Translations under genes and position numbers: made by a program
Shown here: positions 1 to 11,664 of the stretch, in pieces
How the letters are laid out: every line of letters begins with the position of its first letter
Numbering within the stretch: the stretch's first letter is position 1
The notes under the pieces: model-generated
Database searches by the model: none
What the model saw: only the letters and a program-made list of their open reading frames with translations
Told to the model about the DNA's origin: nothing
Assembly: GCF_048569485.1 (NCBI RefSeq)
Contig: NC_134357.1
Span: 68,071,198 to 68,135,197 of the forward strand
Source: Anomaloglossus baeobatrachus
Taxonomy: Eukaryota; Chordata; Amphibia; Anura; Aromobatidae
Length of the DNA: 64,000 nucleotides
Reading direction: 5' to 3'

Positions 1-617
1 TGAACATTCTTTTTCCTTTCCTCTTTTATACTATATTATCCTAAGCCTCTATTATTTTTCTTTTGCTTTCTTTATTCATACATTTAACATCAGTTTTAGG
101 TTCTGTTCACATCTTCATTTTTCCCATTTCTGTTAAGGGTTCAGGTATTGCTAATGTCAACAGTAGCACAAACGACAGTGTCAGGAATACCATAAGCCTG
201 ACAAACCACCCATGTGCAAGTCATTGATATCTTTTAGGATTCAAAATGAACCAGTAAAAAACAGATAGGGTCTAGAAATCTTACACCATCATGAAAGAAA
301 GCCATTGTGATGATGTGAGCAGATCTTGGCATACTAACACTAATCAGTGCTTACAACAGTAACTCCATACTACGTAAAAATGGTAAACATATTGTACAGT
401 ATTGTTCATATCCCTCCATTACCACTGTACCAGATTATTTTTGGTCCACTTTTTTTTCATATTTCTGTGTTTTTTTATGGTTTGAAAAAATACCTAAAAG
501 TGTCTCCTGCTGAACGAGCAGGACATGTTATTGTTCAATAGTTTTATTAATTTGTATGTTTACAGTGATTCACTGTTCTCAGTGTTTCTTGGTCTGCTTA
601 GCACACTAAAGATGGCC
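1..617. other. AT-rich intronic sequence, nothing recognised
   Basis: No exon, repeat end or RNA gene is recognised in this stretch. It is AT-rich and its short open frames have no family signature. It is presumed to be intron of the DMBT1-like gene whose first visible exon is at 4970. Confidence 0.4.
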
Positions 618-621
618 TTAA

Positions 622-889
622 AGGGGTTGTCCACTATTTTAGTGCATGCTAAAGTGCCCCATGTACAGCAGAAAAAAACTTTACACTCACATTCTGGATC
701 CTGCGCCATTCCAACAATATCAACTTTATGTCTGTCAGCGCTCACGTGATGTAACAGTGTCTTATGAACATCTGGAATCACAGTGATGACATCACTAGAA
801 TGGTTCTGGGGTGAGAGGCATATACTTTTTTATTTTACATAGGGCCCTTTACCATTCAAGAAGGTATAGCCAAGTAGTGGACAACCTCC
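622..889. mobile_element. T2/Kolobok-type MITE
   Basis: The left end AGGGGTTGTCCACTA is mirrored by TAGTGGACAACCTCCT at the right end. Both ends abut TTAA (618-621 and 890-893), the target duplication expected for T2/Kolobok-type elements. There is no coding capacity. The right TTAA is shared with the start of the next repeat. Confidence 0.8.
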
Positions 890-893
890 TTAA

Positions 894-1015
894 AGGGAAT
901 CTGTCACCTTCTTTTTGCCACTTCATTTAAGAGCAGGATGATGGAAGAGCAGAGATCCCCATATCAGCAAAGTGCATCATGTAGAGTAATCCTGATTCTT
1001 TAGCCAGGCGTTCCC
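894..1015. mobile_element. Truncated T2-type MITE terminus
   Basis: AGGGAATCTGTCACC follows directly on the TTAA at 890-893, a second T2-type end of a type seen again near 47.4 kb. No matching right end is found, so the copy is truncated. The right limit is approximate. Confidence 0.5.
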
Positions 1016-1019
1016 AGAA

Positions 1020-1330
1020 TTAGTACAAAATCCTTATTTCTTCAGGGTTTTTAATTAGATTCAAAGGTATAATAAAAAATGTACTTATGTTCACATGAAA
1101 AACACAACGTGTTTCGGCTACAATATCAGACAAGTAGCCTTCCTCAGGTAACAGTATAAATATAACAAAGATATTTTTATAGTCTATAAAAAAATATCCT
1201 TGTTATATCGCTTGAGTACATCAGACAAGTGTGATTACTGACACACTCGGTAAACAGGAAAGCTGAGAGAAGGCTTGCTAATGTGACACTGCTAAACTCC
1301 GCTGCACTGCTCTCCCCCACAGTGTATAAT
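1020..1330. repeat. Unclassified interspersed repeat with a CGTTTCGG / CCTCAGG motif
   Basis: The stretch carries 'cgtgtttcggctac' followed by 'ccttcctcagg'. A similar arrangement (GTACGTTTC then TCAGAAGGGG or TCAAGGGG) recurs near 48.08 kb and 56.05 kb. The class of this repeat is not resolved from sequence, and the limits are approximate. Confidence 0.35.
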
Positions 1331-1368
1331 GCAGGCGGTTAGACCCAGAGATTAGAGCTGTATCTTTA

Positions 1369-2515
1369 TGTGGCGCCCTGGACTAGCCAGGTCATCACAG
1401 GTAACACACAAACACCCCCACCCCTAGGACAGCAACATTAGTCAAACACAAAACCCTTGTGCCCTCCCTCCAGTGTCTGATGTCCACACCAGGTGGGGGT
1501 GGGGCCAAGGCGGTTGGCCCCACCCACCGAGGAGTTCACAGGCCTGGAGGCGCGAAAAGTGAGAGGGGTAGTGAGTGGGAGGTCAAATAGTGAGGAGCAA
1601 GCACTTGGGTGTCTGGGTTCGTGGCCCAGGCACTGACAGCAAGGTTGGCAGACGGTGGTGGCCGTCTGCAGGAGTGGTGGAGCAACACGGAATTGTAGGA
1701 CCGGGGTCAGGCATTGGCCCGCCGGTACCGACCGGGGAGCGAAGTGAAGCCAGCACACACAGGCAGGGCCATCGGACCCTGACCAGGCTTGGAGCCGCCG
1801 ACAACAGTCAAATCCGAATGTGACTGGAATCCCAGGGGTTTCCTAACAGCAAAAGTCCCGATTGAAGGCAACCGTCCACACCGTGAGGGTATACAGCCAC
1901 CGCCATCGGCTAGAGACCCAAGGGCCAGCGCCTGCGGGCACAACGGGCTCCTCCAGCATCCATACACCGGGGAGCGGACTACCACTGGGTAGCCACAGTA
2001 GTCAACACAGAACACTAAGGTGCAGGGAGAGACAGCCACCATCACCTGTCCAGGGAGAGATACAGCAGCCGGCTGCGGGACCCGTCCATCCAGCCGTTTG
2101 GTTTACCGGAGACTTTGTGCCTCATTTGCTGAGTGAGTACACCTGTACCATCCGGCACTGCGCTGCGCTGTCCCTGCAACCCTGCACCTCACCGGCCCTG
2201 CAGCCTCATCACATCACCGGGCCCCGGGACCACCAACCCCTACCCACGGAGGGGGAAAACAACATCCCAGCTGCACCCCACCATCGCTCCCGGGATCCCC
2301 GTCACCAGCAGCGGTGGTGCCCATCTTCACCACAACCCGTGGGTGGCGTCACAGACTAAATCCCCAAACCAAATTACCTCCCCCTTTCACTCACGGGTGA
2401 GGAGCGCTGCTCAAGTCCCCGGATCCGGCCCACCGCTCGAGCCACCGAGCAGCAGAAGCAGCGCCGGACCCGAGCGTTAGCGAGCGCAGCGGCGTCCCCT
2501 CCACCGCCCGCGACA
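1369..2515 (+). mobile_element. Probable solo LTR, Gypsy type (fossil)
   Basis: A GC-rich ~1.15 kb block begins TGTGGCGCCC and ends CGCGACA, giving the TG...CA ends of an LTR, in a clearly AT-rich setting. It shares the TGTGGCG start and a GGTGGCGTCAC motif with the LTRs of the Gypsy element at 11665-20408, so it is probably a related family. No internal retroelement sequence flanks it and no clear target duplication was found. The several short open frames inside are not considered genes. Confidence 0.6.
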
Positions 2516-2729
2516 TTGACAGTGAAAAACCTGCCCTAAGATAGGGTTGTGGTATTTTTCTCTTTCGTTTGAGTGTTGCTGCCTGATTATGATTGGTTAG
2601 GATCACCCCCAGGGAAAACTGTCTGATAACACCTGATTGGACTTAGAAAAAAGTTAACTCATTTGTTACCAAGTACCTTGATTGCTAATCTGTCAGCAAT
2701 AGAGGAAACATGAAAACTGTGTATATTTT

Positions 2730-3250
2730 ATTCTGGCCTGCAGCTATTATTACTAGTGATGGGTCAACCCAGGCTGTAAATGTCCCCAACCTGAGAATAC
2801 CAGCCCCCAGCTGTCAGGTTTTATCTCGGCTGAGGAGGAATGCACAGCATTTTTTAAAATTATTTATTCAAATCATTTTTTTTAAAAAAGCTGCATGTGT
2901 TTCCTCTTATTTTGATACACAGTCAAGATAAGCGCACAGCTTGGGGCTGCAGCCTGTAACCGTATGCTTTATCTGTGCTGGGTATCATAATATGGGGGAC
3001 TATTAGGCAATTTTTTAATTTATTTATTTTTATATCGTGATAGATGTGCATAACGTCTGTGATTGGAAGCAGTTAGACACGCTATCATTCAGGGTGGGGG
3101 TGTGTCTGACAGCTGCCAATCACAAATGCCGGTGGGTTAGGAAAGTAGGGAATATGCAATGAAAGTAACTTACAGCCTCACTGGAGCCTCGGTAAGTACA
3201 GCTCGCTTGCTCTTATCCCCCTATTCCTTCCATCACTATTTTAATCACCT
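2730..3250. repeat. Decayed single-arm copy of the palindromic repeat family
   Basis: Matches by eye the arms of the foldback element at 43642-46397. Shared pieces include 'ctgagaataccagc' with a following 'cccagctgtc', the AT stretch before a 'gtgattgg...agacacgc' block, and 'ccggtggg'. It is an old, diverged, one-armed copy with approximate limits. Confidence 0.5.
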
Positions 3251-3330
3251 GATTCTGGTCCCCATAGACTTATATGGGGACTAGCATCTGGCCAGATATA
3301 CAGGATCAATCTCGGGTCAGAACCGGCTAG

Positions 3331-3894
3331 CAATTGCTAGCGATATCATACGCAAAACCACCCGCCCCCGTCGTGCATGCGATATCGTGTGATCGCTGCA
3401 GCAGCGAACATTATCACTACGGCAGCGTCACACGCACTTACCTGGTCGGTGGCGTCGCTGTGACTGCCTAACAATCCCTCCCTCAAGGGGGAGGGACGTT
3501 CGGCATCACAGCGACGTCACCGTGACGTCACTAAGCGGCCGGCCAATCAAAGCGGAGGGGCGGAGATGAGCCGGACGTAACATCCCGCCCACCTCCTTCC
3601 TTCCGCATTGCGGCCGGCGGCAGGTAAGGAGATGTTCCTCGCTCCTGCGGTGTCACACACAGCGATGTGTGCTGCCACAGGAGCGACGAACCACATCGAT
3701 AATCAACCATTACCGATTTTTGGTTTTGGGACGACCTCTCCATGGTGAACGATTTTCACCATTTTTGAGGTCGCTTAAGGTAAGTGTCCCACGCTGCGAT
3801 ATCGTTAATGACGCCGGATGTGCGTTACTAAGAACGTGACCCCGACGATAAAACATTAATGATATCGTAGCGTCTAAAGCCCCCTTAAGGGGCA
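3331..3894. mobile_element. CG-rich Harbinger-like MITE (copy A)
   Basis: This CG-rich block belongs to the family described for copies B, C, D, F, G, J and K. It contains the shared core: a CRE-like TGACGTCA, a CCAAT box, GGAGGGGCGG and the 'cccgcccacctccttcc' stretch. The right end is intact (ACGCTACGATATC in reverse complement), and it is followed by TTAA at 3895-3898. The left end is eroded. Confidence 0.65.
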
Positions 3895-3898
3895 CTTT

Positions 3899-4462
3899 GC
3901 ACGCTGCGACGATGCCAAGCGCGATAGTGCCCGCCCCCGTCGCAACTGCGATATCATTGTGATAGCTGCCGTAGCGAACATTATCGCTTCGGCAGCTTCA
4001 CATGGACTCACCTGTCCTGCGACCGTCGCTCTGGCCGGCGACCCGCCTCCTTATTAAGGGGGCGGGTCGTGCGGCGTCACTGTGACGTCACACGGCAGGC
4101 AGCCAATAGGAGCGGAGGGGCGGAGATGAGCGGGATGTAAACATCCCGCCCACCTCCTTCCTTCCGCATATCCTACGAAAGCCGCAGTGACGCCGGTAGG
4201 AGATGTTCCTCGCTCCTGCGGCTTCACACACAGTGATGTGTGCTGCCGCAGGAGCGAGGAACCACATCGGACTGTCGCGTCAGCGTAATCATGGATTACG
4301 CCGATGCTGCACCGATGATACGATTACGACGTTTTTGCGCTCGTTAATCGTATCATCGAGCCTTTACACACTACGATGTCGCATGCGATGCCGGAAGTGC
4401 GTCTTTTTCAATTTGACCCCACCGACATCGCACCTGCGATGTCGTAGTGTGCAAAGCCCGCC
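3899..4462. mobile_element. CG-rich Harbinger-like MITE (copy B)
   Basis: Left end GGGGCACTTTGCACGCTGCG, right end (reverse complement) GGCGGGCTTTGCACACTACG. The target duplication is TAA (3896-3898 and 4463-4465). A 3-bp TTA/TAA duplication is the mark of PIF/Harbinger elements, and class assignment rests on that. No transposase is present. The copy abuts copy A at the shared TTAA. Confidence 0.75.
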
Positions 4463-4969
4463 TAAGTCTGCCGATCCCGGCTATCTTCGAGTCCGCCCAT
4501 TACTAATTATTACATCATGTGTCCAGGTCAACATAAAATATTTGGTATAAGGTCCTGTCAGATTCTTTTTAAATAGCTGTCATACAAATACATTTTAAAT
4601 TCACACAATACCTGATTATTATGCTTTTCAATGTCATTTATAAGAGAGAGTCAGAAAGCAGTCATACACATTAAATGTTCACCTGATTAGTTGATATGGC
4701 TGACTTTAAGGGGGCCTTCATTTCTAAATATTGTTATCTCTTTGACCATTATCATATGAATACACAAACAATTTTGTGTATTTTCTAACTTCACATTATA
4801 TTAAAATGTTAACACACATAAAATATCCCAATTAATTTTCCTCATAATATATAGTAAAGATATTATTTATACCATAGAATATTTTATCCCATTCAATATT
4901 CTGCTTTCCAAAATGTAAATAATAACATTACTTTTCTTTCTTTTCTATTTTCATTCATATTTACTTTAG
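4463..4969. other. AT-rich intron sequence
   Basis: Nothing is recognised here apart from the polypyrimidine tract and acceptor of the microexon that follows. Confidence 0.4.
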
Positions 4970-4984
4970 CAACTTCTACAACTG
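4970..4984 (+). CDS. DMBT1-like: DMBT1-like gene, 15-bp linker microexon 1
   Basis: A pyrimidine-rich acceptor (CATTCATATTTACTTTAG) is followed by 15 bases and the strong donor GTAAGT at 4985. Read in phase 1, like the other exons, it encodes Thr-Ser-Thr-Thr with split codons at both ends. Short phase-1 exons encoding Ser/Thr-rich linkers between domains are typical of DMBT1 genes. Its place in the gene is inferred: no upstream coding exon is visible and the next exon is 32.5 kb away. A chance acceptor/donor pair cannot be excluded, but three downstream sites have the same design. Confidence 0.65.
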
Positions 4985-5274
4985 GTAAGTTATTTTAAGG
5001 TATCTGTACACCATAGAAAGATTTTTAAGTCTCATTTGTCACTGAATATTTGACAAAGCAAAATGATCAATAAAAACTTGTGGGTTCTCTAGGCTCTATT
5101 CTATATTCCAAATATTAGGGTAATAAAATATTGCTTTTCTTATTTTTGTATTATCAGTTTTTTAGTCGTGCCTGAAAGTTTATGAATACTTCAGCATTTT
5201 TTATATTCCTATCTAAAATTGAGAAGAATCCTTTTTATAAAAGTTCTTAAAGTATAGAAAGAAAACAATATTAA

Positions 5275-5899
5275 AGGGAATATGTCATCAGTTGTTTGGC
5301 CAATGCGCTGGGCCACCACCAGTGGGCTCTTATATACGGCTTTCTATCATGCTGTATATAAGAGCCCAGGCCGCTGTGTAGAACGTAAAAAACACTTTAT
5401 AATACTTACCTAAACGGTGGCTGCGATGGAGTTGGGCCATATGGGCGTCTCCGTTCTCCGGTATCTGCACCTCCTCTTTAGTCCATGTTCGTCCTCCTTC
5501 AGAAGCCTGAGTGCATGACGCGTCCTACGTCATACACATTCGCCGATCCCGCGGTGGCGCACTACAATACTTTGATCTGCCTTGCTCACGGCTGATCAAA
5601 GTGTGACTGCGCAGGACCTCAATGCCGGCGACTGTAGATGACATAGGATGTGTCATACACCCCGGATTCAGAAGAAGGAGGACAAAGATGGCCGAAAGAG
5701 GAGGCAGTGGCACAGGAGAACGGAGACGCCCAAATGACTCAACTCCACCGCAGCAACCGTTTAGGTAAGTATTATAAAGTGATTTTTATGTTATACACAG
5801 CGGCCCGGGCTCTTATATACAGCATGTTGAATGCTGTATATAAGAGCCAGGTGGTGGTGGCTGCAGCCTGTAGGCTGGAAATCTGCTGACAGGTTCCCG
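5275..5899. mobile_element. T2/Kolobok-type MITE inside Tc1
   Basis: Left end AGGGAATATGTCATCAG and right end CTGCTGACAGGTTCCCG are inverted copies flanked by TTAA at 5271-5274 and 5900-5903. Long internal arms form a palindrome around repeated 'gctgtatataagagcc' motifs (5330-5370 and 5810-5850). No coding region is present. Confidence 0.85.
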
Positions 5900-6109
5900 T
5901 TAAACAAGTGAGTCAAAAATAATAGACATTTTTAAATAAGAGAAATTCTCTAATATTACATATCTGTGAGTGGAAAAAGTATGAGAACTTTTAGGATTAG
6001 GAAATAATTATAAATTAGAGTCTGGTGTTTTCAAATAGGATAGCAATCAGGTGTAAGTGGGTAACCAATTTTAATTAAAACACTGGGATTTATCAAAGTC
6101 AGATTTTCA

Positions 6110-6443
6110 CAACACAATTCTGTTGAAGGATATCATGATATGAACAAAAGAGATTGCCGAGGACCTCAGAAGAAGACTTGTTGATGCTCATCGAGCAGGA
6201 AAAGTTTGAAAAACCATCTGTAAAGAGTTTGGACTTCAATAATCCACAGACAGATTGTGGACAGATGAAAAATATTTAAGACCATTATTGATCCCTGTAT
6301 TAGAGATCACCCAACAAAGATTACTGCAACAGAAAGACATATAATAGTCCATTAATTGACAAAGGAACCCATGATAACTTCTAAGCAACTAAAGACCTTT
6401 TTCACATTTATAAATATTAATGTTCATGAGCTACCATCAGGAG
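6110..6443 (+). pseudogene. Tc1 transposase remnant, N-terminal part
   Basis: The translation keeps Tc1 helix-turn-helix residues such as EDLRRRLVDAH and the following KEFGLQ. Several stops and frame changes are present. The sequence stops at 6443, where the hAT element was inserted, and resumes at 21827. It is long dead. Confidence 0.8.
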
Positions 6444-6537
6444 CAGGAACAGCTCCAGTTTTTTTTTTAGCCCCGGGTGAAAAAGTCTCAGTGGGCCCCA
6501 TCCACATGCAGACCAGCACATACTCAGATACATACAC

Positions 6538-6840
6538 TGTGAGACTGTGACCGGGGTTATCTATGACGGCCGGTATGTCTCGCCCCGGTTGTGCTCACTC
6601 CATGATAGAAAGTAACTCCAATCCAGGGTTAATGCTGTTTCCCTACAGGCTGAAAGAAGGGTTAAAAGGAAACAGGAACAAGGGCGGGTGTGAGGGAGTG
6701 AACACAACTCCCCGAGTTTTCTGCCGGAGAGGCACATGTGTACTGTTGTGGACTTTTGTTTGAATATTAAACCGTGTGCTGTGAACCTTGGTGCCTGGAT
6801 CCCGTGTCTTCTGCTGCGCAGCCGACCACGCTACCTCACA
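6538..6840 (+). repeat. 5' LTR of the Gmr1-like Gypsy element
   Basis: A 303-bp repeat with ends TGTGAGACTG and CTACCTCACA. It is about 99% identical to the right LTR at 11250-11561. Confidence 0.93.
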
Positions 6841-9800
6841 TATGGTGGAGAATCGGCGGGCATGCCAGCCCGGTGAGGTGTAGCATCCATCCCTGGTGAC
6901 CCAGCAGCGCATGTCCTGGATTCGAGCGGCTATACTACAGCCCAAACCCGGCGACGCCATGGAGGACATACTAAAGCAGCTGGCTCAGGCTACTGCACAG
7001 CAACAACAGACGAATACACACCTGCTCCGGACGTTGGATCATCAGCAGCAATCCTTGAAATTGCAGGAACAGAGGCACCAAGAACAGATGGTCCTCCTGG
7101 CCAAGTCGATCCGTGCCGGACCGGCAGCAACAACCCCGGGACCGGGTGACGACGGCAGCGTCCGGAAAGCGGTGAGACAAGCGTTGCAAAAGATGACCCC
7201 GGGGGATGATGTGGAAGCGTTCCTGGCGGTGTTTGAGCGGGTGGCCGAGCGGGAAAAACTGCCAACCCCCCAGTGGGCTGAGGTATTGTCGCCCTATCTG
7301 ACGGGGGAGCCCCAAAAAGCGTACCTGGACCTCTGTACCGAGGACGCCATAGAATATGCGACTTTGAAAGCCGAAATACTGGCTCGGTTGGGGGTGAATA
7401 CCTATGTACGGGCTCAGCGGGTAAATCAGTGGTTCTATGAGGAAGCCAAACCCGTACGCTCCCAGGCCTATGACTTGTTGCATCTCGTAAAAAAGTGGTT
7501 GCAGCCTGACACTCTGAGCCCGGCGCAAATGGTGGAAAGGGTAGTAGTTGATCGTTTTGTGCGCACTTTACCCGTCACCATTCAACGGTGGGTAGGACAG
7601 GGCGACCCGAGTACCCTGCACCAATTAGTGTCCCTGGTAGAGCGGCATGTGGCTACGCAGGACTTGATACGGGACACTGAGACTTTGCGTACCGCCCGTC
7701 GGTCCGGCCCCTCCAAGCCTAGGGCCAAGGACCCACCACTGACACCGGTGCAGGAGTCCGCTACCGTCCCGTCTGAGGCCGCGCCCGCCGTCCCTGAGGT
7801 CTGGAAGGCTATGTACCCTAAACGACAACTCGTCAAGGGGGTTTCCTTCTCTATTAGATGTTGGCGGTGCCAGCGGGTGGGACATATGGAAGCCCAGTGT
7901 CCACTCACCACGGAGCCCATGGATTGTGGGGTTACCCGGCGGGGTTCAATGTATGCTCAGGTGGTGTGTACCGCTGACCTGGTCTCCCCAGAGACTGAGC
8001 CCCACTTGTGCCGAATACAGGTGAATGGATGTCCGGTTACAGGCTTGTTGGATTCCGGAAGCTTAGTGACCCTTGTGCGATCAACCCTAAGGGCTAAAGT
8101 AAAGGCCACAGGACGTACCGTGGGGGTGGTTTGCATACATGGGGACCGCCGAGACTATCCCACGGGGATTGTCACCATCACAGCACCTTGCGGTCAGGTG
8201 CAACATGAGGTGGGACGTATTAACACTCTTCCCTATGACGCGATCCTAGGAAGGGATCTGCCCTATTTTTGGACTTTATGGAAGGGACCTCCTAAGTCCC
8301 CTCAGATATTGGTCAGTCCGGGACCTGAGCCCTACAATCCTGAATCCGGGATGCCTGCCGTAGGAGTTCCCATGATAGGGACAGAATGTGAACCCGATAG
8401 GTCGCCCCTAGAGGTATTGGCAGGAGAGGCTGAGACGGTCGAGCCCAACCCGGAGTTGGAGGCGTCCCCGGATACGTTTGGGACAGCCCAACTCCAGGAC
8501 CCTACATTAATACATGCCCGGAGTCGGGTGACAGTAGTTGACGGGGTGGCACAGCTGCCTGGTGCCCAGGTAAGGTACCCCCATTTCGCTCTTAAGCAGG
8601 ATTTACTCTACCGGGTAGATGAAATACGGGGCGTGGGGGTAGAGCAGTTGGTGGTGCCCCAGCCGTATCGCCGGCGGGTCCTCGACTTGGCTCATAAACA
8701 CCTGATGAGTGGCCACTTAGGGGTCAAGAAAACGCAGGAGCGAATATTGCAAAGGTTCTATTGGCCCGGGGTCTTTGGGGAGGTAAAACGGTTCTGCGAA
8801 ACCTGCCCGGAGTGTCAGCTTACCGCACCCCTGACCCACTTTCGCAGTCCGTTGGTACCGTTACCCATTATAGAAGTCCCTTTTGAACGGATAGGGATGG
8901 ATCTGGTGGGGCCCCTCGTAAAGTCTGCTCGAGGGCACCAACACATCCTTGTGATCGTTGACTATGCCACCCGTTATCCAGAGGCGATACCTCTCAGACA
9001 TACTGCGGCGAAGCTTATAGCTCGGGAGTTGTTTGCGGTGTTCTGCCGGGTGGGGTTGCCCAAGGAGATCCTTACGGATCAGGGGACCCCATTCATGTCT
9101 AAAGTGACCAAAGAGCTATGCCGGCTACTCCAGATCAAGCAGTTGCGTACGTCTGTCTATCATCCTCAGACGGATGGGTTAGTAGAACGATTCAATAAAA
9201 CCCTGAAAACCATGCTCAAAAGGGTGATCTCCAAAGACGGGAAAGACTGGGATATGATGCTTCCCTATTTGATGTTTGCCATACGAGAGGTGCCACAGGC
9301 ATCCACGGGGTTTTCGCCTTTTGAGTTGTTATACGGGCGACATCCCCGGGGATTGTTGGACCTGGCAAAGGAAACATGGGAGCAAGAGCCCACCCCCCAT
9401 AAAAGTGTGATTGAACACATTTTAGGAATGCAGAACCGCATAAGCGCGGTCATGCCAATTGTGAAGGAGCATCTACAGGAGGCTCAGGCCGCGCAAAGCG
9501 GCCGCTACAATAGACAAGCCACCGTGCGGACCTTTAAACCCGGGGAACGGGTGTTGGTTTTAATCCCCACGGCGGAGAGTAAATTCCTGGCTCAGTGGCA
9601 AGGCCCCTACGAGGTAAAGGAAAGAGTCGGGGTGGTCAACTATAAGGTATTGCAGCCCGGTAGGCGGAAACCTGAACAAATATACCATGTCAACCTATTA
9701 AAACCGTGGCAGGAACGGGAAAGCCTGATGGTTGTTTTTTCCCCATCTCCCTCCTCTTCGGGTCGTTCACATCCGGCTCCAGCGACCTCCGGAGAGGACG

Positions 9801-11249
9801 AACCGGAAGTAAGGATTGGAGAAGCCCTCACCAAGACACAGAGGCGAGAGGCCAGACGGCTGGTTCAGCAGAACCCCGATGTCTTCTCCGAGCTGCCTGG
9901 TAGGACCAGTCTGATATGACATGATATTGTCACCGAGCCCCACCTGAAGGTACGCCTGAAGTCATACCGCGTGCCGGAGGCTCGAAGACAAGCCATATCA
10001 GAGGAAGTGAAGACAATGCTACGCCTGGGGGTCATCGAAAAATCCCAGAGTGAATGGGCTAGTCCCATTGTCCTAATACCAAAACCCGATGGCTCCTTAA
10101 GGTTCTGCAATGACTTTAGGAGATTGAACGAAATATCCAAGTTCGATCTCTACCCCATGCCCCGGGTGGATGAGCTGATTGATAGGCTGGGACAGGCGCG
10201 ATATTTCACCACGCTCGACCTGACCAAGGGGTATTGGCAGGTGCCACTGACGGAGTCCGCCAAGGAGAAAACCGCTTTTGTTACGCCGGAGGGTCTCTTC
10301 CACTATGTTGTCTTGCCTTTTGGGTTACACGGCGCTTCGGCCACGTTCCAGAGGTTGATGGACTTGGTGCTGGAACCCCACCAGGCGTATGCATCAGCGT
10401 ACCTTGATGACATCATTATTTACAGCTCCGAGTGGCAGACCCACTTGGAACAGGTACAAGCGGTGGTGGACGCGCTTCGAACAGCCGGATTGACAGCCAA
10501 TCCCAAGAAATGTGCGTTGGGACTCACGGAAGCCCGCTACTTGGGCTACGTGATAGGCCAAGGAGTGATTAAGCCCCAAATTAACAAGGTTGAGGCGATC
10601 CAGAAGTGGCCTAGACCCCTGACCACGAAGCAGGTTAGGGCCTTCCTGGGTATCGTGGGGTACTACAGGAGGTTTGTAAAAGATTTTGCGGGACTATTAG
10701 CCCCCTTGACAGACCTTCTCAAAGGCAAGAAGTCCGTCATGGTGCGCTGGACTCCGCAGGCCGAGGACTCCTTCCGGGCCCTGACGGGGGTTTTGTGCGG
10801 ACAGCCCGTTCTTGTAAACCCTGATTTCCGGAAGGAGTTCATAGTACAGACTGACGCCTCGGAGGTCGGCCTGGGGGCAGTGCTGTCTCAGGTGGTTCAG
10901 GGGGAGGAACACCCCGTCACCTTCTTGAGTAGGAAGCTCACCCCTCCTGAGCGGAATTATAGCGTAGTGGAGAAGGAGTGCCTGGCGATTAAGTGGGCCT
11001 TGAAGTCCCTATGCTATTACCTGCTGGGACGGCAGTTTCGCTTTGTGACGGATCGCTCTCCACTGGTCTGGATGAGGTCCGCCAAGGAACGGAATGCCCG
11101 GGTTACCCGGTGGTTCCTTTCTCTACAGAACTTCCGGTTTACGGTTGAACACCGGGCCGGTAGGTTGCAGGGCAACGCCGATGCCTTGTCCCGCGGCCCG
11201 TGTTTGATGGCGGGAGTTCAACCCCGCACGCTTGAACTGAGGGGGGGTA

Positions 11250-11561
11250 TGTGAGACTGTGACCGGGGTTATCTATGACGGCCGGTATGTCTCGCCCCGG
11301 TTGTGCTCACTCCATGATAGAAAGTAACTCCACTCCAGGGTTAATGCTGTTTCCCTACAGGCTGAAAGAAGGGTTAAAAGGAAACAGGAACAAGGGCGGG
11401 TGTGCCGGGTGTGAGGGAGTGAACACAACTCCCTGAGTTTTCTGCCGGAGAGGCACATGTGTACTGTTGTGGACTTTTGTTTGAATATTAAACCGTGTGC
11501 TGTGAACCTTGGTGCCTGGATCCCGTGTCTTCTGCTGCGCAGCCGACCATGCTACCTCACA
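11250..11561 (+). repeat. 3' LTR of the Gmr1-like Gypsy element
   Basis: A 312-bp repeat directly after a run of seven G (polypurine tract). It matches the left LTR apart from about three substitutions and a 9-bp tandem duplication. Confidence 0.93.
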
Positions 11562-11664
11562 ACACATACAAGCATACATACACATATTTATAGAGAAATT
11601 CAGAAAAATTCATATAAATAGACATATATACACAGTAATATACACTGACATACATAGATATAAA

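Larger units (their letters stand above)
6538..11561 (+). mobile_element. Gypsy LTR retroelement, Gmr1-like (fossil, young)
   Basis: An LTR retroelement of about 5.0 kb, flanked by the 4-bp duplication ACAC (6534-6537, 11562-11565). The parts in order are LTR, Gag with a CCHC knuckle (CWRCQRVGHMEAQC near 7.86 kb), protease (LLDSGS near 8.05 kb), integrase (HHCC zinc finger ~8.69-8.82 kb, catalytic core ~8.88-9.4 kb, GPY/F-like region ~9.53-9.7 kb), reverse transcriptase (YLDDIIIYS near 10.4 kb), RNase H (~10.8-11.2 kb), polypurine tract and LTR. Integrase lies before reverse transcriptase, the reverse of the usual Gypsy order and the mark of the Gmr1 group. The LTRs differ at about three bases plus one 9-bp indel, so the insertion is recent. 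The coding region is nearly whole, with about one break. Confidence 0.93.

Noticed and set aside
1575-2480. Overlapping Pro/Arg-rich open frames
   Set aside because: They lie inside the GC-rich solo LTR, overlap in several frames and show no family signature.
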